Positions 8,147 to 16,677 of a stretch of 64,000 nt of DNA are shown one piece after another. The first letter of the stretch is position 1. Every line of letters starts with the position of its first letter. The stretch lies in contig JALJCQ010000002.1 in assembly GCA_023091665.1 (NCBI GenBank), forward strand, positions 1 through 64,000, read 5' to 3'. This stretch comes from Pythium myriotylum. Taxonomy: Eukaryota; Oomycota; Peronosporomycetes; Pythiales; Pythiaceae. The position numbers and the translations under genes were made by a program. Under the pieces are notes generated by a model. The model saw only the letters and a list, made by a program, of their open reading frames with translations, was not told the origin of the DNA and ran no database searches.

Positions 8147-8902
8147 ATGGGTCAAAAAGTTATACCAATAAGTTTACGATTAAATAAAAATGAAAATTGG
8201 CATTCAAAATGGACTGTTGAAAAAAAAGAATATCCTAATTTATTACATTTTGATTTAGAAATTAGAAAATATTTTCAAAATATTTTTAATTATAAAAATT
8301 TAAAATTAATAAAATTAAATATTGTAAAAATTTCAAAAAATATAAATATATATATATATTTACATGAAAGTCAACAGTCAAAAAATTTAAAATCTTTCAA
8401 TAAAATAATAAATCAATTAAATTCTTATTATAAAGATCATTCAATTAAAATTTTTGTAAGAAGAATTAAATTAAAAGATTTAAAGTTATTAAAAAAAAAT
8501 ATTGGAAAAATTTTTCGTTTTATAAAAAGAAATAACAGAATAAATTATGATGTAAAAAAAATGATTTATAATTTTAGTTATGCCTTTTACACCAAAAATA
8601 TTAATATGATATCATATTATATTAAACAAACTTTAGAAAGAAAAAAAGCTCATAAAAAATTCATAAAAAATATTAATAATATTTTAGAAGCTTTTTTTAA
8701 AATATTTTCAAATTTTATAGGTTATAGATTACAATTTAAAGGTCGTTTAAATGGTTCTAAACGAAAAAAAAAATTAGTATATCAAAAAGGAAAAATTCCT
8801 TTAAATACATTAAAATATGATATTAAATACCATTTTAATGAATTTAAAACTCCTTCTGGTATATGTAGTATAAAATTTTGGGTTTTTTTAAAAAATAAAT
8901 AA
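8147..8902 (+). CDS. rps3: Ribosomal protein S3
   Basis: 251 aa, starting MGQKVIPISLRLNKNENWHSKW, the classic S3 N-terminus. The C-terminal domain shows YRLQFKGRLNGSKRKKK (the GR..G..R motif) and IKYHFNEFKTPSGICSIKFW (family T.YG..GIKVW). The central KH-like region is AT-rich and diverged. It starts 3 bp after the rps19 stop. Confidence 0.96.
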   Translation: MGQKVIPISLRLNKNENWHSKWTVEKKEYPNLLHFDLEIRKYFQNIFNYKNLKLIKLNIVKISKNINIYIYLHESQQSKNLKSFNKIINQLNSYYKDHSIKIFVRRIKLKDLKLLKKNIGKIFRFIKRNNRINYDVKKMIYNFSYAFYTKNINMISYYIKQTLERKKAHKKFIKNINNILEAFFKIFSNFIGYRLQFKGRLNGSKRKKKLVYQKGKIPLNTLKYDIKYHFNEFKTPSGICSIKFWVFLKNK

Positions 8903-8908
8903 AAATAA

Positions 8909-9313
8909 ATGTTATTTCCTAATAGAACAAAGTATAAAAAACAATTTAAAGGTAAACTTGTAGGTAAAACATCAAAAGGAAATAAAATAATATTTGGTAA
9001 ATATGCTATTAAAGTATTAGAAGAGGCTAGATTAACTGCTCGTCAAATTGAGGCTACTCGTAGAATTATTGTCCGAAAAATGAAAAGATTAGGTTTTTTA
9101 TGGATAAGAGTTTTTCCGGATACACCTGTTACAGCAAAACCTACAGAAAATAGAATGGGTAAAGGTAAAGGGTCTGTTTCTTTTTGGGTTGCTAAAGTAA
9201 AAAAAGGCCAGATTTTATTTGAAATTAGTGGTATTTCATTGGAAAATGCTAAAAAAGTATTAAAAGCGGGTTCTAATAAATTACCTGTTAAAACTAAATT
9301 TATTTATAAATAA
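8909..9313 (+). CDS. rpl16: Ribosomal protein L16
   Basis: 134 aa, the normal length. Motifs include MLFPNRTKYKKQFKGK, the RQIEATRRIIVRKMKR helix, RVFPDTPVTAKPTENRMGKG and FWVAKVKKGQILFEI. L16 organises the tRNA corridor of the large subunit. Last gene of its cluster; trnI(cau) follows after 7 bp. Confidence 0.98.
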   Translation: MLFPNRTKYKKQFKGKLVGKTSKGNKIIFGKYAIKVLEEARLTARQIEATRRIIVRKMKRLGFLWIRVFPDTPVTAKPTENRMGKGKGSVSFWVAKVKKGQILFEISGISLENAKKVLKAGSNKLPVKTKFIYK

Positions 9314-9320
9314 TTAATAA

Positions 9321-9394
9321 GGGCTTATAGTTTAATTGGTTAGAGCATACCGCTCATAACGGTAGAGTTGTAGGTTCAAGTCCTACTAAGCCTA
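9321..9394 (+). tRNA. trnI(cau): tRNA-Ile (CAU, lysidine type)
   Basis: 74 nt with acceptor GGGCTTA/TAAGCCT (a terminal G-U) and anticodon loop CTCATAA in the stem ACCG/CGGT. The stem and loop resemble organellar trnI(cau), whose C34 is converted to lysidine to read AUA. Assignment among the CAU tRNAs is by resemblance. Confidence 0.8.
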
Positions 9395-9409
9395 TACCTA
9401 ATTTTAAAA

Positions 9410-10150
9410 ATGAATAAACTAAAAATACAAAAATTTAATAATTTACTAAATTATCAACATTTTTTGAAAAATAATTCTTTTAAAAAAAGAAAATTTAAAT
9501 TAAAAAATATTTTATTTGAAAATCAAATATTATATAAAAATCAAGATTTAAATATTATTGAATTAAATAATTCTGAAAATATTGAAATCCCTTTAACTGT
9601 ATTAGATTTTAAAACAACTTATACTATAGATACATTATATGAAAATCAAATATTATTTAATTATAATTTAAATTATAATATTTTATATAATTTTAATAAA
9701 ATAATGGTTAATTATATAAGAAATAAAAACAGAAATATAATTAAAGGTCGTCTTATGACAGGAAAAAGTAAAAAAAGTCTAATCTCAATTTTAGGCTTTG
9801 TATTTCCAATGAAATCTATAAATCTAAATAATCTAATTTATAATAAAAAAAATTTCTATACAAGAAAATTTAAAAAAAAAAAATTTAGATATAAAAATTT
9901 TTTTAATAATTTTAAAAAAATTAAAGTAAATAAAATTATTAGATCTTATAAATTAAGATATTTAAATTTTAAAATTGAAAAAAATAAGAATAAAAATATA
10001 CTTTCTCGTATTTCTTATTTAGAAGATCTTATTAAATATCTACGAATAAAAAATTTAAAAAAAAGAATGATTTTAGAAAGAAATAAAAAAAAAAAAAAAA
10101 GTAATCTTTCTGGAAAAGGATATGTAAAAAAACAAAAAAAACAAAAATAA
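9410..10150 (+). CDS. orf246, hypothetical basic protein
   Basis: 246 aa, not firmly recognised. It is very rich in Lys, Asn and Ile, with no membrane segment. The only block of higher complexity is at residues 111-140, IKGRLMTGKSKKSLISILGF followed by VFPMKSIN. This faintly recalls the start of an S1 RNA-binding domain (GRV..G...G....G..GF.P.S), so an Rps1-like or other ribosome-associated role is possible. The C-terminus is strongly basic. It lies between trnI and atp8 within a ribosomal protein region, 3 bp before atp8 on the same strand, and ends in TAA like the native genes. Probably a real, fast-evolving native gene. Confidence 0.6.
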   Translation: MNKLKIQKFNNLLNYQHFLKNNSFKKRKFKLKNILFENQILYKNQDLNIIELNNSENIEIPLTVLDFKTTYTIDTLYENQILFNYNLNYNILYNFNKIMVNYIRNKNRNIIKGRLMTGKSKKSLISILGFVFPMKSINLNNLIYNKKNFYTRKFKKKKFRYKNFFNNFKKIKVNKIIRSYKLRYLNFKIEKNKNKNILSRISYLEDLIKYLRIKNLKKRMILERNKKKKKSNLSGKGYVKKQKKQK

Positions 10151-10153
10151 ATT

Positions 10154-10543
10154 ATGCCACAATTTGATCAATTTTCATTTTTTAATCAAGTTTCATGGTT
10201 TCTTTTCTTTTTTTTAAATTTTTATTTTTTTATTACTTATTTTTTTTTACCAAAAGTTTGTTATAATTTAAAATTTAGAAAAAAAAAAATAATAGTTAAT
10301 AATAAAAAAAAAAATCAAATTAATTTTGAAAAAAATAATGTAATTTTTTTCTTTAATAATTCTTATAAAACTTTTTGTTCAAATTTTGAGTCATTTTTAA
10401 TTAAAAAATTATCTATATATAAATTAAATGAAACTCATAAAATAAACGAAGTACCTTTAATAAATGATTTATTAAAAAAAAAAATAAATTTTTTCTTGAA
10501 TCAAAAATTTTTATTATTTAAAAAAGTATTTGTTAATATTTAA
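10154..10543 (+). CDS. atp8: ATP synthase subunit 8
   Basis: 129 aa. It starts MPQFDQFSFFNQVSWFLFFF, the classic Atp8 (ymf19) N-terminus (MPQLD...F..Q..W), with one membrane helix at about residues 15-33 and a long basic and variable matrix tail. This membrane subunit of the F0 stator is found in protist and plant mitochondria in this longer form. It starts 3 bp after orf246. Confidence 0.93.
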   Translation: MPQFDQFSFFNQVSWFLFFFLNFYFFITYFFLPKVCYNLKFRKKKIIVNNKKKNQINFEKNNVIFFFNNSYKTFCSNFESFLIKKLSIYKLNETHKINEVPLINDLLKKKINFFLNQKFLLFKKVFVNI

Positions 10544-10554
10544 TAAATTTTAAT

Positions 10555-10627
10555 AAGTGTATAGCTCAGTTGGTAGAGCACCGGACTTTTAATCCGATGG
10601 TCTTGGGTTCGAGTCCCAATACACTTA
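10555..10627 (+). tRNA. trnK(uuu): tRNA-Lys (UUU)
   Basis: 73 nt with acceptor AAGTGTA/TACACTT, anticodon loop CTTTTAA (UUU), D arm GCTCAGTTGGTAGAGC and T loop TTCGAGT. Confidence 0.97.
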
Positions 10628-10635
10628 TTTTATAA

Positions 10636-10708
10636 GGGGATATATTTCAATTGGTAGAAAATATGTTTTGCAAATATAAGGTTATCGGTTCGAGTCCGAT
10701 TATCTCCA
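10636..10708 (+). tRNA. trnA(ugc): tRNA-Ala (UGC)
   Basis: 73 nt with acceptor GGGGATA/TATCTCC, anticodon loop TTTGCAA (UGC) and T arm ATCGG-TTCGAGT-CCGAT. Confidence 0.94.
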
Positions 10709-10731
10709 TTTTTATTATTACATAAAAAATT

Positions 10732-11031
10732 ATGCAAAAAAAAATAAAAAAAAATATAAAACAAAGATATTTATTTAAAAGTTTAGAAAAAAAAAGATTA
10801 ATTTTAAAAATAATTTCAAAAAACTTAAATATAGAAAAAGATTTAAGATGGAAAATACAACAAAAATGGTTTTTTTTTAATAATAATTCATCAATAACAC
10901 GTATTAAAAATTTATGTGTTTTAACAGGACGTTCTAAAAGTATTTATCGTTTATTTAAAATTTCACGAATTCAATTACGAAAATTAGCATCAGAAGGTTT
11001 TTTACCTGGTGTTTCTAAATATAGTTGGTAA
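10732..11031 (+). CDS. rps14: Ribosomal protein S14
   Basis: 99 aa. The C-terminal half shows LCVLTGRSKSIYRLFKISRI and ends GFLPGVSKYSW, the S14 signature (TGR.R...R.F..SR...R......G.LPG..K.SW). It is the long, zinc-free type. First gene of rps14-rps8-rpl6-rps2-rps4; the order follows the bacterial spc operon, with rps2 and rps4 appended. Confidence 0.97.
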   Translation: MQKKIKKNIKQRYLFKSLEKKRLILKIISKNLNIEKDLRWKIQQKWFFFNNNSSITRIKNLCVLTGRSKSIYRLFKISRIQLRKLASEGFLPGVSKYSW

Positions 11032-11043
11032 AATAAATTATTT

Positions 11044-11424
11044 ATGATTATTACTGATACCCTTTCAAACTTATTCTCAACAATTAAAAATGGTTTTTTA
11101 TCAAAAAAAACCAAAATAATACAACAAAACTCAAAACAATCTGTAAATATATTAAATATCTTAGTAAATGAAGGTTTTATTAAAAGTTATAAAATAAATT
11201 CAAAAAATCAAATTGAGATATATTTAAAATATAAAAATAATAAATCAGTTATTAACGAAATAAAACGTATATCAAAACCCGGAAAACGTTTTTATATAAA
11301 AAATAAAGATTTATATATTAAAAAACAAGGGTTTTATATCATATCAACATCTTTAGGTATATTAAGCGATTTAGAGGCAAAAAAATTAAATGTTGGTGGC
11401 GAGTTAATATGTAAAATTTTTTAA
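11044..11424 (+). CDS. rps8: Ribosomal protein S8
   Basis: 126 aa, typical length. Marks are MIITDTLSNLFSTIKNGF at the N-terminus, the KRISKPGKRFYI block and the C-terminal GFYIISTSLGILSDLEAKKLNVGGE with STS.G....EA...N.GGE.. typical of S8. S8 binds the central domain of SSU rRNA. Confidence 0.97.
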   Translation: MIITDTLSNLFSTIKNGFLSKKTKIIQQNSKQSVNILNILVNEGFIKSYKINSKNQIEIYLKYKNNKSVINEIKRISKPGKRFYIKNKDLYIKKQGFYIISTSLGILSDLEAKKLNVGGELICKIF

Positions 11425-11428
11425 AAAT

Positions 11429-12034
11429 ATGATTCAATTATTAAAAAAAAATATTGAAGTAAAAAATAAAATTTTTTTAAAAGGTTATTTAGGGAATATT
11501 GAAATTTTTTTTATAGATAAATCTATAAAAATACCTAAGAATATAAATGTTACTGTTCAAAATGAAACCATTTATTTTGAAGGTGTATTAGGTAAATTAT
11601 CTCTAAATTTTACAAATGAAATTTTATTTTTTTATAAAAAAAATCAATTAATATTAATAGTAAATTTACAAAAAAATAAAAAAAGCATTTTAAATCTATA
11701 TAATAAATTAATAAAAATAAAAATAAAAGGTATTTTACAAGGTTTTAAATTAAATTTAATTTTAAAAGGTATTGGTTTTAAAGCTTTTATTGAAAATAAT
11801 AATTTAATATTAAAATTAGGTTACAGTCATAATCTAATAATAAATATCCCTGAAAACATTAAAATTATAAATCAATCAAATAATTTAATTTTTAATAGTA
11901 TTGATTTTATATATTTAACACAATTTGTTCATTATATTAAAAGTTTTAAAAAACCAGAACCTTATAAAGGAAAAGGTCTTTTATTAAAAAATGAAAAAAT
12001 TCTTAAAAAAGAAGGTAAAAAAAGTAAAAAATAA
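11429..12034 (+). CDS. rpl6: Ribosomal protein L6
   Basis: 201 aa. Family marks are IPKNINVTVQNETIYFEGVL GKL in the first domain, LNLILKGIGFKAFIENN at the domain boundary (L.L.G.GYRA) and the C-terminal SFKKPEPYKGKGLLLKNE (KPEPYKGKGI). It starts 4 bp after rps8, as in the spc operon. It is slightly longer than the bacterial protein through AT-rich stretches. Confidence 0.94.
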   Translation: MIQLLKKNIEVKNKIFLKGYLGNIEIFFIDKSIKIPKNINVTVQNETIYFEGVLGKLSLNFTNEILFFYKKNQLILIVNLQKNKKSILNLYNKLIKIKIKGILQGFKLNLILKGIGFKAFIENNNLILKLGYSHNLIINIPENIKIINQSNNLIFNSIDFIYLTQFVHYIKSFKKPEPYKGKGLLLKNEKILKKEGKKSKK

Positions 12035-12040
12035 TTAAAT

Positions 12041-12631
12041 ATGTTAAAAAAAAAAGATAATAATAATAATATTTTATTAAATTTATTATTCAAATCAAAA
12101 AATATTTACGGAGAATCTCTAAAAGAAACTAAAAAAGATGTAATGCCTTTTATTTATGGTATTAGACATAACTATACAATAATAAATTTGAAAAATGTTT
12201 CTTTATATTTAAAACGTGTTTTTAAATTATTAGAATATATTTTAAATAAAAAAGAAAAAATATTAGTAATAGGAAATTCTGATGATATTAAATTTTTAGT
12301 AAATAAAAGATTTGTAAAAAAAAATGAAAATATTATTTTTTATAATGATGAATGGGTTAATGGTCTTATTACTAATAAAATTATTAATAATAGTATAAAT
12401 GAAAAATTAAATAATTTATTAAAAAATAATGATATAAAATTGATATTAATAATTAAAAGTTCAATTAATGAAAATTTTTTAAATCAAGAATTATCAACTT
12501 TAAATATACCAATAATTTCTTTTATAAATACTAGTCAAAAATTAAAAAATATTAACTATCCTATTGTGAGTAATACAAGAAATATTAAATCATTATACAC
12601 TTTAATGTATTTATTAAGAAAAATATTTTAA
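12041..12631 (+). CDS. rps2: Ribosomal protein S2
   Basis: 196 aa, shorter than bacterial S2 (about 240) as is common in mitochondria. Recognisable are MPFIYGIRHNYTIINLKNVS (family form: Y..R....IIDL), EWVNGLITN (the WLGGMLTN block) and the C-terminal LNIPIISFINTSQ and YPIVSNTRNIKSL (family IP..AI.DTN..P..V.Y.IP.N..S). It follows rpl6 by 6 bp. Confidence 0.92.
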   Translation: MLKKKDNNNNILLNLLFKSKNIYGESLKETKKDVMPFIYGIRHNYTIINLKNVSLYLKRVFKLLEYILNKKEKILVIGNSDDIKFLVNKRFVKKNENIIFYNDEWVNGLITNKIINNSINEKLNNLLKNNDIKLILIIKSSINENFLNQELSTLNIPIISFINTSQKLKNINYPIVSNTRNIKSLYTLMYLLRKIF

Positions 12632-12635
12632 TAAT

Positions 12636-13094
12636 ATGAATAAATTAAAACCTCGAAATAAAATTTGCTTTCAAAATAATAATAATCCACATGCTTATTT
12701 AAAAATATCAAAATTGAAAAAAAAAAAATGGAATTTATTTAAAAAAAGATTAAAATATAGAAAAGAAATTAAACCAGAAAAAAGAAATAGATTCTTTCAA
12801 AAAAGATTGTTTGAAAAACAACAATTTAAAAATTTTTATGGCTGTATACCAGAATATCAATTAAAAAATTTATTTAAAAAGCTTTCAAAAAAAGATAATA
12901 AAATAAATACTTTTAAAAATTTTGTTATAACTTTAGAAAGTAGATTAGATATAAATGTTTTGAGATTTAGATTAGCTAGAAGTATTTTTCATGCAAAACA
13001 ATTAATTAATCATAAAAAAATAAAAGTTAATAATAAAATTGTTAATAAACCAAATTTTATATTAAAAAAAGGAGATAGAATTAATATTATTTAA
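12636..13094 (+). CDS. rps4: Ribosomal protein S4
   Basis: 152 aa, shortened relative to bacterial S4 (about 206 aa). The S4 RNA-binding domain is clear in the C-terminal half: ESRLDINVLRFRLARSIFHA, then KQLINHKKIKVNNKIVNKPN with the final KKGDRINI. The N-terminal part is reduced. S4 initiates assembly of the small subunit. It follows rps2 by 4 bp. Confidence 0.95.
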   Translation: MNKLKPRNKICFQNNNNPHAYLKISKLKKKKWNLFKKRLKYRKEIKPEKRNRFFQKRLFEKQQFKNFYGCIPEYQLKNLFKKLSKKDNKINTFKNFVITLESRLDINVLRFRLARSIFHAKQLINHKKIKVNNKIVNKPNFILKKGDRINII

Positions 13095-13101
13095 TAAATA
13101 A

Positions 13102-13356
13102 ATGCAAAAAAAACAAAAAAATAACTTAAAAAATAAATTTTTTTTTTATAGAAAAAATAATTCATTATATTTAAAAAATATTTCAGAAAAAAAAAAAGAA
13201 GAAGAAAAAAAAAAAAAAAGAAATCAAAGTCGTTATTTATATAAAAATAAAAAAATAAAAACAGGTGTTTTTTTAAAAAAACCTAAATTTAATGAAATTT
13301 TATATCCTTTTTTTTTAAATTTAAAATTAGTAAATGAATATTTAAAAAAAAAATAA
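13102..13356 (+). CDS. orf84, hypothetical lysine-rich protein
   Basis: 84 aa, not recognised. The first half is almost entirely Lys, Asn and Glu; the second half is less simple, with KTGVFLKKPKFNEILYPFFL followed by NLKLVNEY. It starts 7 bp after rps4 in the same direction and ends 22 bp before rnl, so it looks like the last gene of the cluster. It may be a diverged ribosomal protein. The poly-A coding tract (13208-13219) makes its reading frame sensitive to length error. Confidence 0.5.
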   Translation: MQKKQKNNLKNKFFFYRKNNSLYLKNISEKKKEEEKKKKRNQSRYLYKNKKIKTGVFLKKPKFNEILYPFFLNLKLVNEYLKKK

Positions 13357-13377
13357 AATTTTAAATTATTTAAATGG

Positions 13378-14979
13378 TTTAAGTACAATAATAATAAAAG
13401 CATTAAGTGGATGCCTTGGCATTAATTTTATTTTTAGGACGTAAAAATGCGAAAAGCTATATCAAATATAAATTTATTTTGAGATATAGATCTCCTAGAG
13501 AAAACTTTTTCTTTGTGAAAATTTAAAAAGCAGTGAACTGAAATATCTAAGTAACTGTTCTAAAAATCAAACGAGAATCCGTTAGTAGTGACGAGCGAAC
13601 GTGGACTTAGGTTTATAAAAACAATATTATATTTTTTGAAAAATTTTGAAAAATTTACTAAAAAAGGTTAAAGTCCTGTAGAAAAATATATGTTTTTATA
13701 TTAGTAAGAAGAGATATGTGAAGTCTTTTTTGAATATTGGGGAACCACCCTCAAAACCTATAAGAATTAATGACCGATAGTGAACAAGTACTGTAAAGGA
13801 AAGGTGAAAAAGAACTTTCGAGTTTGAAATAATTCTGAAACTTAATGTTAACAATCAATTGGAACTTTTTATTAAAGTGACAGTGTACCTTTTGCATAAT
13901 GGGCCAGCAAGTTTATTTTTATAGCAAGCTTAATTTTTTAAAGTAGGCGTAGATAAATCAAGTTTTAAAATGCATTGAAGTTATAAGAATAAGACCCGAA
14001 ACCGAGTGATCTAACCATGAACAGATTGAAAAATAGGTAAAACTATTTGGAGGATCGAACTCACATATGTGGCAAAATATGGAGATGATTTGTGGTTAGG
14101 AGTGAAAGGCTAATCAAACTCGGAGATAGCTGGTTTTCCGCGAAATCTATTGAAGTAGAGCATTTAAAATCTTTTTTTGGGGTAGAGCACTCATTGAGCT
14201 AGGGGGCGTAAAAACTTACTGAACTCTTAGAAACTCCGAATACGAAAAAAGGTTATTTAAATAGACAGACATTAGGCGCTAAGGTCTTTTGTCAAGAGGG
14301 AAACAGCCCAGATTGATCGCTAAGGTCTCTAAATAATATTCTAAGTGAAAAAGGAAGTTAAAAAATGATTACAACCAGTAGGTAGGCTTGGAAGCAGCCA
14401 TCCTTTAAAGAAAGCGTAATAGCTCATTGGTCTAGTTTTTTTGCGCCTAAAATGTATCGAGACTTAAGAAATTTACCGAAGCGGCAAGTTTTATTTTTAG
14501 AATAAAACGGTAGCGGAACATTCTGTATGTTGAAAAAGATGTGTTGTAAAATACGTTGAAGATATCAGAAACGAAAATGCTGGCATTAGTAACAAAAAAT
14601 AATGAATAAGAATCATTATCACCGTAAATCCAAGGGTTTCTATGTTAAGATGTATTTCATAGAGTGAAACGGCCCCTAAGAAAGATTTGACGAAAGCAAA
14701 TTTTGATGGGATAATTTTTAAATTAAATTTTTTAAAAAAAGTGACAAAAAGTTTAACTTTTTCAGGAAAAAGCTTTTTTAATTAATAAACCGTACCCTAA
14801 ACCGACACAGGTGGATAGGTCGAGTAGACTAAGGTGAATGAGAGAACTATATTGAAGGAACTCGGCAAAATGACTCTGTAACTTCGGGATAAAGAGTACC
14901 TGCTCTTAAAAAAGTAGGTGGCACAGAATAGGGGGTTGCGACTGTTTAATAAAAACTTAGGACTCTGCTAAATGGTAAC

Positions 14980-15017
<38 letters not shown>

Positions 15018-15075
15018 ATTAATAGGAGATGTTTACGCATTGAATGGAAGTCCCAGTAAACGGCGGCCGTAACTC

Positions 15076-15132
<57 letters not shown>

Positions 15133-15570
15133 TGTAACGACATCCCCGCTGTCTCCAATATAGACTCAGTGAATTTGAATTATCCGTGAAGATGCGGATT
15201 TTCTATAGTTAGACGGAAAGACCCCGTGAACCTTTACTACATCTTTATATTGTTATTTTATCTAATATGTGTAGTATAAGTGGGAATCTTTGAAACCTTC
15301 ACGCTAGTGAATTGTTTAGATGACATTGAAATACCACTCTTATTAAAATAAATAACTAATATTTTTTAAAAATAGACATTGTATGGTTGGTAGTTTGACT
15401 GGGGCGGTCACCTCCTAAAGAGTAACGGAGGTGTACAAAGGTAAGCTCAAATTGGATTTTAATATCAATTGTAGAGCGTAATGGTAAAAGCTTGCTTGAC
15501 TGTAAGATAGACATATCAAACAGGGACGAAAGTCGGTCATAGTGATCCGATAATTCTTTGTGGAAAGATT

Positions 15571-15613
<43 letters not shown>

Positions 15614-15691
15614 GACTCCTAAGAGCTCCTATCGACGGAGTCGTTTGGCACCTCGATGTCGACTCATCACATCCTGGAGCTGAAGAAGGTT

Positions 15692-15731
<40 letters not shown>

Positions 15732-16020
15732 TTGGGTTTAGAACGTCGTGAGACAGTTTGGTTCCTATCTTCTATAGATAACTTGAAAAATGAAAGAATC
15801 TAACTCTAGTACGAGAGGACCGAGAAGGGTAAATCTCTGGTGTATCGGTTGTTTTTAAGCATCGCCGAGTAGCTAAATTTATTTTGGATAATTACTGAAA
15901 GCATCTAAGTAAGAAGCCATTCTTAAAATTTTTTCAAATGAAAACTGTAAAAGACTATTACATTGATAGGTTTTAAGTGCAAGTATTGTAAAATATTTAG
16001 CTTAAAAATACTAAAAGTTT
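13378..16020 (+). rRNA. rnl: Large subunit ribosomal RNA
   Basis: Bacteria-like LSU rRNA of about 2.64 kb without visible introns. It begins near AAGTGGATGCCTTGGCA and contains GGTTTTCCGCGAAA, the GTAACTATAACGGTCC-equivalent AACTCTGACGGTCCTAAGGT near 15070, the peptidyl transferase ring GGGATAACAGGCTGAT (about 15599) and the sarcin-ricin loop AGTACGAGAGGACCG (about 15810). Ends are estimated to within about 20 nt from the terminal helix region. Confidence 0.97.
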
Positions 16021-16063
16021 CAAATTTTTTTAAATAAAAGATATAATAAATATATATATTTCT

Positions 16064-16135
16064 TTCTTTGTAGCTCAATGGTAGAGCAAATGGCTGTTAA
16101 CCATTAGGTTGTAGGTTCGAATCCTATCAAAGAAG
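16064..16135 (+). tRNA. trnN(guu): tRNA-Asn (GUU)
   Basis: 72 nt with acceptor TTCTTTG/CAAAGAA, anticodon loop CTGTTAA (GUU) and T loop TTCGAAT. Confidence 0.96.
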
Positions 16136-16164
16136 TTATATATATTATTCATTTTTATTTTTTT

Positions 16165-16253
16165 GGTCGAATAGCCAAGTCCGGTTTAAGGCAGTAGTTT
16201 GCTAAACTATCAGTTATTTTTGTAACTCGTGGGTTCAAATCCCACTTCGACCT
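16165..16253 (+). tRNA. trnS(gcu): tRNA-Ser (GCU)
   Basis: 89 nt class II tRNA with acceptor GGTCGAA/TTCGACC, anticodon loop TTGCTAA (GCU) and a long variable arm. Confidence 0.95.
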
Positions 16254-16305
16254 TTAAATCACATTTTAGAACATTTTTTATTATTTAAGATATAAAAATT
16301 AAAAA

Positions 16306-16377
16306 GATGATGTAGTTTAATGGTGGAGCGTGGGAATCATAATCCTGATGTTGTAGGTTCGAGTCCTACCATCATCA
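16306..16377 (+). tRNA. trnM(cau): tRNA-Met (CAU, elongator)
   Basis: 72 nt with acceptor GATGATG/CATCATC and anticodon loop ATCATAA (CAU). Taken as elongator because the other two CAU tRNAs fit the initiator and the lysidine Ile types better. Confidence 0.8.
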
Positions 16378-16393
16378 TTTTTTTAACTATTAA

Positions 16394-16469
16394 CGGAAGG
16401 TAGCATAGTATGGTTTAATGCATCTGTTTTGGGAACAGAAGATCAAAGGTTCGAATCCTTTTCTTCCGA
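16394..16469 (+). tRNA. trnP(ugg): tRNA-Pro (UGG)
   Basis: 76 nt with acceptor CGGAAGG/TCTTCCG (last pair G-U), anticodon loop TTTGGGA (UGG) in the stem TCTGT/ACAGA. Confidence 0.95.
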
Positions 16470-16517
16470 ATTTAAAATTAATTAAATTTTATTATATAAA
16501 TATTTAAATAATATAAC

Positions 16518-16541
16518 ATTAATAATATACATATTATTAAT
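16518..16541. repeat. Perfect AT hairpin between trnP and the cassette
   Basis: Arms ATTAATAATAT / ATATTATTAAT with a 2-base loop. It lies in the spacer just before the duplicated cox2 leader. It could be a processing or cruciform signal; the AT-only composition makes chance possible. Confidence 0.5.
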
Positions 16542-16578
16542 AATTTAAATATATCCTTCAAATCATTAAATATAAAAT

Positions 16579-16672
16579 ATATATAATTTAAGGGATATAT
16601 AATTAAATATTAAAAATTTTTATATCTTATTTATTTTTGTATATATTAAAATTCAAGTTAAATTAAATCAAA
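16579..16672 (+). repeat. 94-bp direct repeat, upstream copy (duplicated cox2 leader)
   Basis: Identical base for base to 21506-21599, which ends 2 bp before the cox2 ATG. Offset is 4,927 bp. The first mismatches are 16578 (T versus A) and 16673 (G versus T). Here it ends 5 bp before the orf463 ATG. It contains TTTAAGGGATATATAATTAA, a candidate promoter or leader element that would give orf463 the cox2 expression signals. It marks the left edge of the inserted cassette. Confidence 0.95.
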
Positions 16673-16677
16673 GATTT

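Noticed and set aside
13378..16020. Group I/II introns or rRNA fragmentation in rnl
   Set aside because: Conserved LSU blocks follow each other at normal spacing over about 2.6 kb; no intron ORF or insertion seen. cox1 is likewise uninterrupted.
16518..16541. AT hairpin as a recombinase crossover site
   Set aside because: It lies outside the 94-bp repeat, is pure A/T, and has no counterpart near the other cassette edge.
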